Part shown: positions 14,978 through 23,289 of the stretch, in pieces
How positions within the stretch are numbered: position 1 is the stretch's first letter
Layout of the letters: each line of letters starts with the position of its first letter
NCBI RefSeq assembly: GCF_001575205.1
Contig: NZ_LSRE01000015.1
Location: 1 to 64,000, forward strand
DNA from: Tsukamurella pseudospumae
GTDB lineage: Bacteria > Actinomycetota > Actinomycetes > Mycobacteriales > Mycobacteriaceae
Reading direction: 5' to 3'
Length of the DNA: 64,000 nucleotides
Made by a program: the position numbers and the translations under genes
The notes under the pieces: generated by a model
Told to the model about the DNA's origin: nothing
Database searches by the model: none
Seen by the model: only the letters and a program-made list of their open reading frames with translations

Positions 14978-15874
14978 ATGAGCGGTGCGTTGGCGGAGTA
15001 CGAGACGTATCTGCGTCTCGAGCGAGGGCGCAGCGAGAACACGGTGCGCGCGTACCTCGCCGACCTCACCGCCCTACTGGCCTTCGCCGAGGAGCGTGGG
15101 GTGGCGGCGGACCGTCTGGACCTGGCGACCCTGCGCGCCTGGCTGGGGGAGCGGGCGGCGTCCGGTGCCGCCCGCACCACGCTGGCCCGGCAGGCGTCCT
15201 CGGCGCGGACCTACACCGCCTGGGCCGCCCGGCGCGGGCTGTTGCCCGAGGACCCGGGGACCCGGCTCAAGGCCCCGCGCGCGCACCGCACGCTGCCCGC
15301 GGTCCTCTCCTCCGACGATGCCGCCCAGGCCCTGCGCAACGCGGCGTCCGGTGCGGCCGAGGGCGACCCGATCGCGGTGCGGGATCTCGCGATCGCGGAG
15401 GTGTTGTACGCCACGGGGATCCGCGTGAGCGAGTTGTGCGGGCTCGACCTCGGCTCGGTCGACCACGGGCGTCGCGTGCTCAGCGTGATCGGCAAGGGCG
15501 ACAAGGAGCGGACGGTGCCCTTCGGCGCGCCCGCTGCCGCTGCGCTGCGGAGGTGGCTCGACGAGGCCCGGCCCGGCCTGGTCGGCGCGCGCTCGGGCAA
15601 CGCCCTGTTCCTCGGGGCGCGCGGCGGACGGCTCGACCCGCGGCAGGCGCGCACCGTCGTGCACGAGATCACCGCGTCGGTGCCGGGCGGGCGCGAGGTG
15701 GCACCGCACGGGCTCCGGCACACCGCCGCCACCCACCTGCTCGACGGTGGCGCGGACCTGCGCGTCGTGCAGGAGCTGCTGGGCCATTCGTCGCTGGCCA
15801 CCACCCAGCTCTACACGCACGTGAGCGTGGCCCGGCTCCGGGCGGCGCACGAGCAGGCGCACCCGCGCGCGTGA
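14978..15874 (+). CDS. xerC: Tyrosine recombinase XerC
   Basis: The 298-residue XerC resolves chromosome dimers at dif together with XerD. The SAM-like core-binding domain is residues 5-90. Catalytic residues are Arg149 (TGIRVSEL), Lys174, His244 and Arg247 (HGLRH), His270 (LLGHSS) and nucleophile Tyr279 (TQLYTH). The dprA-to-xerC neighbourhood is the usual actinobacterial site. A TAGGCT box (14965-14970) ends seven bases before the ATG, so the transcript is probably leaderless. It is convergent with zwf, only four bases away. Confidence 0.93.
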   Translation: MSGALAEYETYLRLERGRSENTVRAYLADLTALLAFAEERGVAADRLDLATLRAWLGERAASGAARTTLARQASSARTYTAWAARRGLLPEDPGTRLKAPRAHRTLPAVLSSDDAAQALRNAASGAAEGDPIAVRDLAIAEVLYATGIRVSELCGLDLGSVDHGRRVLSVIGKGDKERTVPFGAPAAAALRRWLDEARPGLVGARSGNALFLGARGGRLDPRQARTVVHEITASVPGGREVAPHGLRHTAATHLLDGGADLRVVQELLGHSSLATTQLYTHVSVARLRAAHEQAHPRA

Positions 15875-15878
15875 GTCT

Positions 15879-17453
15879 CTAGTCGCGCCAGCTGCGCTCG
15901 AAGGGCAGTCGCCAGGCGTTCGGGGCGATGAGCTGGTGGATCGAGTTCGGGCCCCACGAGCCCGGCTCGTACTGGCGCACGGGCGGCGGGTCGTCGAGCA
16001 GCGGAATCGACCGCTCCCACAGGGATTCGATGCCCTCGGCGGTGGTGAACAGCGTGTGGTCGCCGTTGATCGCGTCGAGGATGAGCCGCTCGTACGCCTC
16101 GAGCACATCGTCGGCCTGCTCGGTGTCCTCGGTGGAGAACTGCATCGACAGCTTCGACAGGCGCATGCCCGGTCCGGGGCGCTTGCCGTAGAACGACAGC
16201 GACACCTTCGACTCGTCGGCGAGGTCGAAGGTCAGGTGGTCCGGGCCCTGCTGGCCGATGCCCGAGCCGGACGGGAACATCGACTTCGGCGCCTCCTTGA
16301 AGGCGATGGAGATGATCCGCATGCCCTGTGCCAGCTTCTTGCCGGTGCGCAGGTAGAAGGGCACGCCGGCCCAGCGCCAGTTGTCGATCCGCGCCTTGAG
16401 CGCGATGAAGGTCTCGGTGTCGGACTCCGGGTCGACGCCCTCCTCCTGCCGGTACCCGGCGTACTGCCCGCGGATCACGTCCTCGGGTCGGATCGGCTCC
16501 AGCGAGCGGAAGACCTTGTTCTTCTCCTCGGAGATCGCGCGCGGCTCGAGCGCCGTCGGCGGCTCCATCGCGACGAAGGCCATGACCTGGAACAGGTGCG
16601 TGACCACCATGTCCTTGTAGGCGCCGGTGGGCTCGTAGAACGCGGCGCGCGCGTCGAGTCCCAGCGATTCGGGGATGTCGATCTGGACGTGATCGATGAA
16701 GTTGCGGTTCCAGATCGGCTCGAACAGACCGTTCGCGAACCGGAACGCGAGGATGTTCTGCGCCGCCTCCTTGCCGAGGAAGTGGTCGATCCGGAAGATC
16801 TGCTTCTCCTTGAAGGTCCTGTGCACCTCGTCGTTGAGGGCCAGGGCGGACTCCAGGTCCTCACCGAAGGGCTTCTCCATGACCACGCGCGAACGGTCCA
16901 CGAGGCCGGCCTCGTTCAGGGTCGCGATCACCTTCGTGGCGGCCTTGGGCGGGACGCTGAGGTAGTAGAGGCGACGCACCCGATCGGGATCGCCGTGCTC
17001 GTCGGTGTCGGCGAGCACCTTCTCCTCCGCCGCGACCTTCGCGGCCAGCGCGTCCGGCCCGGCGGAGGTGTTCACGTAGGACAGCTTGGGCGCGAACAAC
17101 TCCCACTGCGCGTCCGTGAGCTTGCGATTGCCGAGCTCGTCGATCGCCTTCTTCGCGAAGGTGCGGAACTCCTCGTCCGTCATGTCGTCGAGACTGGTCC
17201 CGATCACGCGCATGTCCGGCGCGAGCCCGGACACCGCGAGGTAGCCCAGGCCGCACAGCAGCTTGCGTCGGGACAGGTCGCCGGTGGCGCCGAACAGCAC
17301 CACCAGGGTCGGGTCGTCCTGCGAGGTCTTCCGGGAGCGGCGCGTCGATCCGCTCGGGTAGGCGATGGTCTGCGCCTCCTCCAGCCGCTCCGCGTTCGTC
17401 TCACCGTCGCCCGTGCCCGACGGTGCGCTGTCCGGGGTCTGTTCGTCCGTCAC
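15879..17453 (-). CDS. zwf: Glucose-6-phosphate dehydrogenase
   Basis: The 524-residue enzyme oxidises glucose-6-phosphate to 6-phosphogluconolactone, the entry to the oxidative pentose-phosphate pathway. It has the N-terminal dinucleotide motif (VVLFGATGDLSRRKLL), the EKPFGEDL segment and the active-site signature RIDHFLGKEAAQN. A non-conserved 45-residue acidic leader precedes the fold. GTG 17453 is the best start; an upstream ATG would add about 15 residues. It is not next to the usual tkt-tal-opcA genes, so it stands alone or with the upstream M23 gene. Confidence 0.93.
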   Translation of the reverse strand: MTDEQTPDSAPSGTGDGETNAERLEEAQTIAYPSGSTRRSRKTSQDDPTLVVLFGATGDLSRRKLLCGLGYLAVSGLAPDMRVIGTSLDDMTDEEFRTFAKKAIDELGNRKLTDAQWELFAPKLSYVNTSAGPDALAAKVAAEEKVLADTDEHGDPDRVRRLYYLSVPPKAATKVIATLNEAGLVDRSRVVMEKPFGEDLESALALNDEVHRTFKEKQIFRIDHFLGKEAAQNILAFRFANGLFEPIWNRNFIDHVQIDIPESLGLDARAAFYEPTGAYKDMVVTHLFQVMAFVAMEPPTALEPRAISEEKNKVFRSLEPIRPEDVIRGQYAGYRQEEGVDPESDTETFIALKARIDNWRWAGVPFYLRTGKKLAQGMRIISIAFKEAPKSMFPSGSGIGQQGPDHLTFDLADESKVSLSFYGKRPGPGMRLSKLSMQFSTEDTEQADDVLEAYERLILDAINGDHTLFTTAEGIESLWERSIPLLDDPPPVRQYEPGSWGPNSIHQLIAPNAWRLPFERSWRD

Positions 17454-17529
17454 GGGACCATCGTTGCACTCCCGCTCCGCGTGCGCCGTGTTTGGCATTC
17501 CCTCGGCGGAGGCGACACCGCCCGTGTCG

Positions 17530-18042
17530 TCATGCGCCGCCGGCGTCCGGGAGCAGTCGCACGGGCGCGGCACCCACGAGCAGCAGCGGGTTGAAGTACT
17601 CCGCGGCGTGGCCGGACCCCCGTCGCAGGCCCCAGTGCAGGCAGGCGCTCGCCGGACAGCCCTCGTGCCCTGCGGCGACACGGCCGAGCGCGGTACCCGT
17701 GCCGACCTGGTCGCCCTCCTGCACGAGCGGACCGTCGATCGGCTCGTAGGTGGTGAGGAGGCCGTTCGGATGCAGCACCGAGATGACGACCCGGTCGTCG
17801 ACGCGTCCGACGTGATTCACCCTGCCCGCGCCCGCGGCGTACACCGCCTGCCCCGGGGCCGCAGCGAGGTCGGCCCCGCGGTGCCCGGGCTGCCACCGCT
17901 TCTGGGGGTTCGCGAAGGGCCGCGCCACCGACGGGCGGGGGTCCAGGGGCCAGTCGTAGTCGAGCGCCGTCGCCGACGGTGCGCCCGCGCCGACGAGCAG
18001 AACGGCGAGGGCGGCCAGGGACGTTCGGGTGACGGTGCGCAT
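17530..18042 (-). CDS. Secreted M23/LytM-family metallopeptidase
   Basis: The 170-residue protein has a signal peptide (1-26, cleavage after SATA) and a LytM domain. Zinc ligands His54 and Asp58 (GHRGADL) and His136 (CLHWGLRRG) are present, with a conserved AAGAGRV turn. Such enzymes cut peptidoglycan cross-bridges or act as inactive amidase activators; with these ligands in place it should be active. It lies in the conserved position near rpsB. It is short for the family, essentially the LytM domain alone. Confidence 0.88.
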   Translation of the reverse strand: MRTVTRTSLAALAVLLVGAGAPSATALDYDWPLDPRPSVARPFANPQKRWQPGHRGADLAAAPGQAVYAAGAGRVNHVGRVDDRVVISVLHPNGLLTTYEPIDGPLVQEGDQVGTGTALGRVAAGHEGCPASACLHWGLRRGSGHAAEYFNPLLLVGAAPVRLLPDAGGA

Positions 18043-18090
18043 GCCCCGACGATGCCGGACGGCACCGTCGGGAATCGGGCCGGAAGCGCC

Positions 18091-18122
18091 CGCCTGTGGA
18101 GGAGAACCGGTTGTCCACAGGC
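18091..18122. terminator. Inverted repeat between the M48 and M23 genes
   Basis: A 10-bp perfect stem, CGCCTGTGGA (18091-18100) with TCCACAGGCG (18113-18122), lies in the 171-bp gap between two leftward genes and could terminate the M48 transcript. One arm overlaps TTGTCCACA, which matches the actinobacterial DnaA-box consensus, but it stands alone. Confidence 0.5.
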
Positions 18123-18213
18123 GCCCCGTGAGCAGGTCTTTCGGACCGCGGTCCGGAGTCCTCGGGGAGTACGATGCGACTCCTGAGCGTGCGCGCCCCG
18201 CCGTCGTGCGCGT

Positions 18214-19287
18214 CTACTCCGAGCCGGTGCCGTCCTGCTTGCGCTGGGAGTTGCGCCGCCACTCGTCGATCTTGCGGCCCATGCCGGTGGCGACATCCGT
18301 GACGCCCTGCCCGACCGTGTTCACGGCGGACGAGCCGAAGTCGCGGAGCGTGGTGATCAGCGGGTCCGCCGAGGCGTCGAAGCCCTCCTTGTAGCCGCGC
18401 GCAGCGGTGCGGAATTCGTCTGCGGCGCTGGCCTTGTCGTCGTCGGCCCGCTGCGGGTACTCGCCGCCGACGATCCGCCCGTAGTCGCCGCGCTCGACCC
18501 ATCGGTTCAGGTCCGCGGCGCGCAACACCGAGAACGGGTGCGACTGCAGCTCCAGGTTGAGCAGCTTGAGGACGCCGTCGCGCAGGTCGCCGGTGCGCTC
18601 GTACTCGGCCGCCTGCGCGAGGAAGCGCTGCGTGTCCATCTCGGAGATCTTCGTGCCGCCCGCCGTCTTCATGTGCACGCGCATCGCCACATCGGGGTCC
18701 TGGACGCAGAGCAGGCCGGCCCGGTCGCCGGACAGCTCGGACTTGCGCTGCCACTCCATGAGCGCCGCGACGATGGCGCGCAGCGCCCAGCCGCCGATCG
18801 GCACCCAGCCGAAGCTGCCCGCCAGTCGCAGCAGGTGCATCAGCATCGTGCGGTACACCGCGTGCCCGGACATCGCGTGACCGAGCTCGTGGCCCACGAC
18901 GAACCGCTGCTCCTCCTCGTCGAGCAGTTCGAGCAGACCCGTGTTGATGACGATGAAGGGCCGGTCCATCCCGATGGTCATGGCGTTGACCGTCGGGTCC
19001 TGCACGACGTACAGCTCGGGCGTCGACGGGGCGTCCAGCACGCGCACGCAGTCGGCGAGCAGGTCGTTCAGGTGAGGGAACTGGCGATCGTCCACGCGGA
19101 CACCGGAGGCCAGGAACAGCAGCCGGTGCTGACGTTCGCGCAGCAGCGAGGAGATCGCCTTGAGGACCGTGTCGAAGCCCTTGAGGTTGCGCAGCGCGAC
19201 GAGCGCTGCGCGGTCGGCCGGGTGCTCCCATGCGCGCGTGCTGATACCGGGGACTGAGCGATACGTTCGGGACACTGAATCGGTCAT
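18214..19287 (-). CDS. M48 family metallopeptidase
   Basis: The 357-residue protein carries the zinc site VVGHELGHAMSGH (His133, Glu134, His137) with a third ligand, Glu184, in KSELSGDRAG, matching M48 (HtpX/Ste24) peptidases. There is no signal peptide; a hydrophobic stretch (about 150-178) may be a membrane segment. The C-terminal 100 residues, with GYKEGFDASADPL and a charged tail, are particular to actinobacterial homologues. A TAGATT box ends six bases before the ATG on this strand (19294-19299), so the transcript is probably leaderless. A membrane-protein quality-control role is inferred from the family. Confidence 0.88.
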   Translation of the reverse strand: MTDSVSRTYRSVPGISTRAWEHPADRAALVALRNLKGFDTVLKAISSLLRERQHRLLFLASGVRVDDRQFPHLNDLLADCVRVLDAPSTPELYVVQDPTVNAMTIGMDRPFIVINTGLLELLDEEEQRFVVGHELGHAMSGHAVYRTMLMHLLRLAGSFGWVPIGGWALRAIVAALMEWQRKSELSGDRAGLLCVQDPDVAMRVHMKTAGGTKISEMDTQRFLAQAAEYERTGDLRDGVLKLLNLELQSHPFSVLRAADLNRWVERGDYGRIVGGEYPQRADDDKASAADEFRTAARGYKEGFDASADPLITTLRDFGSSAVNTVGQGVTDVATGMGRKIDEWRRNSQRKQDGTGSE

Positions 19288-19439
19288 GCCTTGAATCTAC
19301 AGAAGTCTCGGTGGGTAGGGGTTGCTCCTGCACATGTCATACGGAACCCGTTGTGTCGCTGCTCTTCCGGGCCGGTGTGCTTTGCCATTGCAGTGTCGGG
19401 GACGATACGGGCCGACACAGTGATCGAGGGGATGACGGC

Positions 19440-19910
19440 ATGCGGACCGTGGCATTGATCGTGCTGGTACTGACAGCGCTCACCGGCCTGGTGGTGCTTG
19501 GGGCGTGGCTCGCGCTGTCCAGCGTGCGGCGGGCCCGCACGGGTTCCGGCCGGCACCGTCGGCTGCCCCCGCTCCTGGTGTTCGGGCACGTCGGCTTCGC
19601 CGTCTCCGCCGCCACCGCGTGGATCGTCTACGTCTTCGGCGGCCGCGCCTTCGCGGGGTGGCTCAGCCTGGCTCTGCTGGTGATCGTGGCCGCGTCGGGA
19701 CTGACGATGTTCGTGCGCTGGGTGCCCAGCTACCGGTCCCGCGAGGCGTTCGACGGTGCGCGCCCCTCCGGCCGGCATCGCGCCCGCGATCCGCGGGGGT
19801 CGCGGCGCCGGGGATCCTCGGAGCGGAACCTGCCCATCACGGCCGTGCTGGCGCACGGCGCGCTGGCGCTGACCACGGTGACGCTGGTGATCCTCACCCT
19901 CCTCGGCTGA
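19440..19910 (+). CDS. Small integral membrane protein
   Basis: The 156-residue protein has four hydrophobic segments (about 3-26, 44-66, 72-92 and 133-154). An arginine/serine-rich cytosolic loop (about 97-128) lies between the third and fourth. I recognise no catalytic motif; similar four-helix proteins occur in other Mycobacteriales without assigned function. ATG 19440 is preceded by GAGGGGATG at ribosome-binding-site distance. It lies between the divergent M48 gene and a convergent MFS gene. Confidence 0.7.
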   Translation: MRTVALIVLVLTALTGLVVLGAWLALSSVRRARTGSGRHRRLPPLLVFGHVGFAVSAATAWIVYVFGGRAFAGWLSLALLVIVAASGLTMFVRWVPSYRSREAFDGARPSGRHRARDPRGSRRRGSSERNLPITAVLAHGALALTTVTLVILTLLG

Positions 19911-19948
19911 AGTCCGCGATACCGCAGGGCCCACGCCGGGGGATCCGC

Positions 19949-21139
19949 TCAGTGCACAGGTCGCCGGGCCAGGACGAAGGACGCCGCGGCGCCCACCGCG
20001 CACAGCACCATCACCGCGCCGAGGACGACGGGGTCGCCGCCGATCCCGGCGAACAGCGCCGCGACGCCGCCGAGCACCATGCGGGCCGCGCCGAGCGCGG
20101 CGGACGCGGTGCCGGCGAGCGAGCCGTGATCGTCGAGGGCGAGCGCGGCCACCGTCGGCATCACCAGGCCGAGGCTCGAGACCGTCACGAACAGTGACGC
20201 GATCACCAGCGGCGGATGCCCGATCGTCAGGGTGATGAGCGAGGCGACGGCGCCCACGACCATGCCCGCGAGGCCGATCCGCACGAGCGTCGCCACCGGC
20301 ACCCGCCCGACCAGCCGGCCGCCGATCAGGTTCGTGGCGAGCAGGCCCACCGCGTTCACCGCGAACACCACGCTGAACGCGGATTCGGAGTAGCCGTAGT
20401 GGCTCTGGAAGACGAACGCCGAGGTGGAGATGTAGGCGAACATCGCCGCGAAGGCGAGTCCGCCGGTCAGCGTCAGTGCGACGAACCGACGGTCGCGCGC
20501 GAGGGACGCGAAGCCGTTCGCCACGGACCGCCAGCCCACCGGTCGACGGTCCGCCTTCGGCAGGGTCTCCGGCACCTTCGCCGCGGCGATCGCGAGCAGC
20601 GCCACGCCGAGCACCGCGAGCACCACGAACAGGCCGCGCCAGTCGGTGACCCGCAGCAGCTGCGAACCGGCGAGCGGGGCGATGATCGGCGCGACGCCGC
20701 CCACCGCCATGAGGGCCGCGATCATCCGGGCGGCGGCGACACCGTCGAACATGTCCCGGACGATCGCCAGGCTGAGCACGATCCCCGCTGCGCCCGCCAG
20801 GCCCTGGAACAGGCGCGCGGCGTCCAACAGGTACACCGACGGCGCCACGGCGCACAGCAACGAGCTGACGACGAACAGTGCCATCCCGACCACCATCGGC
20901 CGGCGCCGCCCGATCGAATCCGACAGCGGCCCCACGAACACCTGCCCGAGGGCGAGGCCGATGAGGCAGGCGGTGAGCGTGGCCTGGATCGCGGGCTGCG
21001 AGGCGCCCAGGTCGTCGGCGGCGGCGGGGAGCGCCGGGAGGTAGAGATCGGTCGTGATGGGACCGAACGCCGACAGCGAGCCCAGGATGAGGGCGAGCCG
21101 CACGTTCCCCTTCTGTGCGCGGGAGGTGGAGTCTGACAC
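19949..21139 (-). CDS. MFS multidrug efflux transporter, Bcr/CflA type
   Basis: The 396-residue protein has 12 predicted helices. Bcr/CflA hallmarks are ITTDLYLPALPAAADDLGAS in the first helix and loop, GPLSDSIGRRRPMVVGMALF in loop 2/3, and RLFQGLAGAAGIVLSLAIVRD. It probably exports drugs or metabolites by proton antiport. It starts with GTG, three bases after the stop of the partner-protein gene of the chaperone locus (21143), so it may be co-transcribed with that locus. No regulator is adjacent. Confidence 0.87.
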   Translation of the reverse strand: MSDSTSRAQKGNVRLALILGSLSAFGPITTDLYLPALPAAADDLGASQPAIQATLTACLIGLALGQVFVGPLSDSIGRRRPMVVGMALFVVSSLLCAVAPSVYLLDAARLFQGLAGAAGIVLSLAIVRDMFDGVAAARMIAALMAVGGVAPIIAPLAGSQLLRVTDWRGLFVVLAVLGVALLAIAAAKVPETLPKADRRPVGWRSVANGFASLARDRRFVALTLTGGLAFAAMFAYISTSAFVFQSHYGYSESAFSVVFAVNAVGLLATNLIGGRLVGRVPVATLVRIGLAGMVVGAVASLITLTIGHPPLVIASLFVTVSSLGLVMPTVAALALDDHGSLAGTASAALGAARMVLGGVAALFAGIGGDPVVLGAVMVLCAVGAAASFVLARRPVH

Positions 21140-21142
21140 CCG

Positions 21143-23275
21143 TCAATCCAACCGCACGTGCGCGCTCTCCGCGAAATCCGGGGCGAGGAACAGGGTTCCG
21201 TCCGGCCCACGCCGGCAGGCGGCGACCGCGAGGTGCGCGGGCCGGGCCAGGTCCGCGGGCAGCGCCGCGCCACCGTCGATCTGATAGCGCGTGTTGGTGA
21301 CCTTCCAGGACCGCGCCGTCGGGTCGGTCGGGGAGCGCGGCGGCCCCGCGACCCGCGCGGCGACGTACACCTCGGTGACCTCGGGCGGCCAGTCGAACGT
21401 GAGGCGTCCGCTCGTCATCGCCACGTTGGTCACGGCGGGGAAGTCGGCCGGGGGCGCCGCCGGCGGTCCCGACGGTGCCCGCGTCGCCGGCGCCGGGGTG
21501 ACGGGGACGGGCGGCGCCGCTTCGGCGCGGGGCGCGGCGCTCGAGCGGGCCTCGTCGGACGCGACGCCGTCGACGACCGCGATCACGGCGTAGGTCGGGA
21601 CCGTGCGGCGCGGCGCACCGCCGTCCTCGAGTTCGGTGGCGCGGGTGCGCCCCACCACCTTCCACGCACCGTCGGGCTGCTGCCGGCTGACCCGGTAGTC
21701 GGCGGTCGAGTGCGGCGAGGCCCACGTGACGAGAACGGCACCGTCGGCCTGGCGGGCCGTGACCGCCGTCGGCGCCGCGGGCCTCGCCGAGGGTGCCGGT
21801 GCAGGGGGTGCGCCCGCGGCCGGGGTCGCGGCGGGGACCGGCGGCGGAGGGGCGACGGGGGCCGGCGCGGGGCCACCGAGCGCGCGCTGCGCCTCGTCGA
21901 TCGCGGTCTGGAGGTCGGGCTGGCCGGGCGGCGCGGGCGCGTCCACGGCTCGCCGCTGCAGCTGCGCGAGCACGCGGGCGGCGTCGGCATAGCGTCGGTC
22001 CGCCCGCGCCGCGGCGACCTCGCGCCAGAGGGCCGCGGCCTCATCGAGCAGCCGCTGCGCCTCGTCGGCGACCGTGCGGACCTGCGTGGCCACGGTCCCG
22101 TCGTCGAGGTCCCGGGCCTGCGCGGCGAGCCGGGCCGCCTCGGCGGGCCGGCCCCGGCGCAGTGCGGCGCGGGCCGCCCGCAGCGGCGCGTCCCACGCCC
22201 GATTCCCTCCCGCCGGAACCGGATTCGACGGTGCCGGCGGTGCCGGCGCGGGCCGGCGCGGGGTGGGCGCGGGGCGCGGCGGCGCGTGCCCGACCCCGCC
22301 GCCGTACTCGGCGGCCAGGTCGGCGAGCACCTTCTCGGAGGCCGCGCGGTCGAGACCCAGGCGCACGCCCTCGTCGGCGAGGAACTCGTAGTCGGGGCCG
22401 AGCAGCCTGTCCTCGATGAGGATCGCGGCGCGCACCTTGGGGCGCAGTGCGTCGGCGACGTCCTCGACCACGGCGCGCGCATAGGCATCGGCGAGGGGCC
22501 CGCCTGCCACGAGCACGTCGCGCACGTGCACCACCAGCTCGTCGAGTACGGCCCGCAGGCGGCCCGCGGGCAGTTCCCGCGCCCGCCCGTGCAGGACGTC
22601 GGCGCGTTCCCGGATCTCCACCACGTCGTGCGCGTCGGCGGGACCGAGGCCGAGGAGGGCGAACAGGGTGGGGACGAACTCGTCGCGCAGGCCGCTCCAC
22701 TCCGCGAGCAGCGCGGTGATCTGCGCGCGGCGCTGCGTGGTCAGGCCGGATGGCACCGGTGGTGCCGGGGCCGGCGTCGCGGGGTCGGGGAGCACGCGGT
22801 GCCGCCGCAGCCGCGCCGCGACCTCGCCCGCGCTCAGCCCGCCCAGCGCGCCGATCTCCTCCAGCCCGGGCACCTTCTCGGCGGGGACGCCGCCGTACCG
22901 CTCGACGAGCCGGGAGATCGCGGCGTCGAGGATCTCGTACCGGCCGGCGTCGCGCTGCTCCCGCGCCGCGCGCACCCGCTCGGCCTCGGCCCGCCGGTCC
23001 GCCGCGCCCCGCAGCGGTGCGCTGCGGCGATCGTGCTCGTCGACCAGTTGCGCGACCAGGGTGCGGTACTTGGGGTGGTCGCGTTGGCGCTGCCAGAAGC
23101 CCCACACCTCGTCGAGGCGGCCGGCGACCGCGGCGTCGGGCAGGTCGGCGGCACCGTCGAGCGGGAGGTCGTAGAGCTCGAAGGCGTCCGAACGGTCGGG
23201 ACCGCCCCGCTTCGCGACCTCGGCCAGCACGCGCTTGCGGTAGCCGTTGGGGTCGAAGGGCTGCATCGACGACAT
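21143..23275 (-). CDS. Large multidomain partner of the Hsp70-like protein
   Basis: The 710-residue protein has no catalytic family I recognise. The N-terminus (1-90) contains WGFWQRQRDHPKYRTLVAQLV, a pattern I associate with proteins next to actinobacterial Hsp70-like genes. A helical region follows (about 90-330), then a long Pro/Ala linker, a second helical repeat region (about 350-450), another Pro/Ala linker, and two beta-sandwich, fibronectin-III-like segments (about 475-560 and 605-710). There is no signal peptide. It starts 15 bases after the hsp70 stop with CGGGAG upstream, so the two are an operon. I infer a client-binding or scaffold partner. Confidence 0.7.
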   Translation of the reverse strand: MSSMQPFDPNGYRKRVLAEVAKRGGPDRSDAFELYDLPLDGAADLPDAAVAGRLDEVWGFWQRQRDHPKYRTLVAQLVDEHDRRSAPLRGAADRRAEAERVRAAREQRDAGRYEILDAAISRLVERYGGVPAEKVPGLEEIGALGGLSAGEVAARLRRHRVLPDPATPAPAPPVPSGLTTQRRAQITALLAEWSGLRDEFVPTLFALLGLGPADAHDVVEIRERADVLHGRARELPAGRLRAVLDELVVHVRDVLVAGGPLADAYARAVVEDVADALRPKVRAAILIEDRLLGPDYEFLADEGVRLGLDRAASEKVLADLAAEYGGGVGHAPPRPAPTPRRPAPAPPAPSNPVPAGGNRAWDAPLRAARAALRRGRPAEAARLAAQARDLDDGTVATQVRTVADEAQRLLDEAAALWREVAAARADRRYADAARVLAQLQRRAVDAPAPPGQPDLQTAIDEAQRALGGPAPAPVAPPPPVPAATPAAGAPPAPAPSARPAAPTAVTARQADGAVLVTWASPHSTADYRVSRQQPDGAWKVVGRTRATELEDGGAPRRTVPTYAVIAVVDGVASDEARSSAAPRAEAAPPVPVTPAPATRAPSGPPAAPPADFPAVTNVAMTSGRLTFDWPPEVTEVYVAARVAGPPRSPTDPTARSWKVTNTRYQIDGGAALPADLARPAHLAVAACRRGPDGTLFLAPDFAESAHVRLD

Positions 23276-23289
23276 CGTGGCTGCTCCCG

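Noticed and set aside
15074-16108. Long antisense and shadow frames opposite xerC, yifB, dxr and other GC-rich genes
   Set aside because: They arise from high GC third positions in the true gene; they are arginine-, alanine- and proline-rich without family motifs or ribosome-binding sites.
18111-18119. DnaA-box cluster or oriC
   Set aside because: Only a single TTGTCCACA and a weaker CTGTCCACA near 8780 occur; there is no cluster and no dnaA/dnaN neighbourhood.
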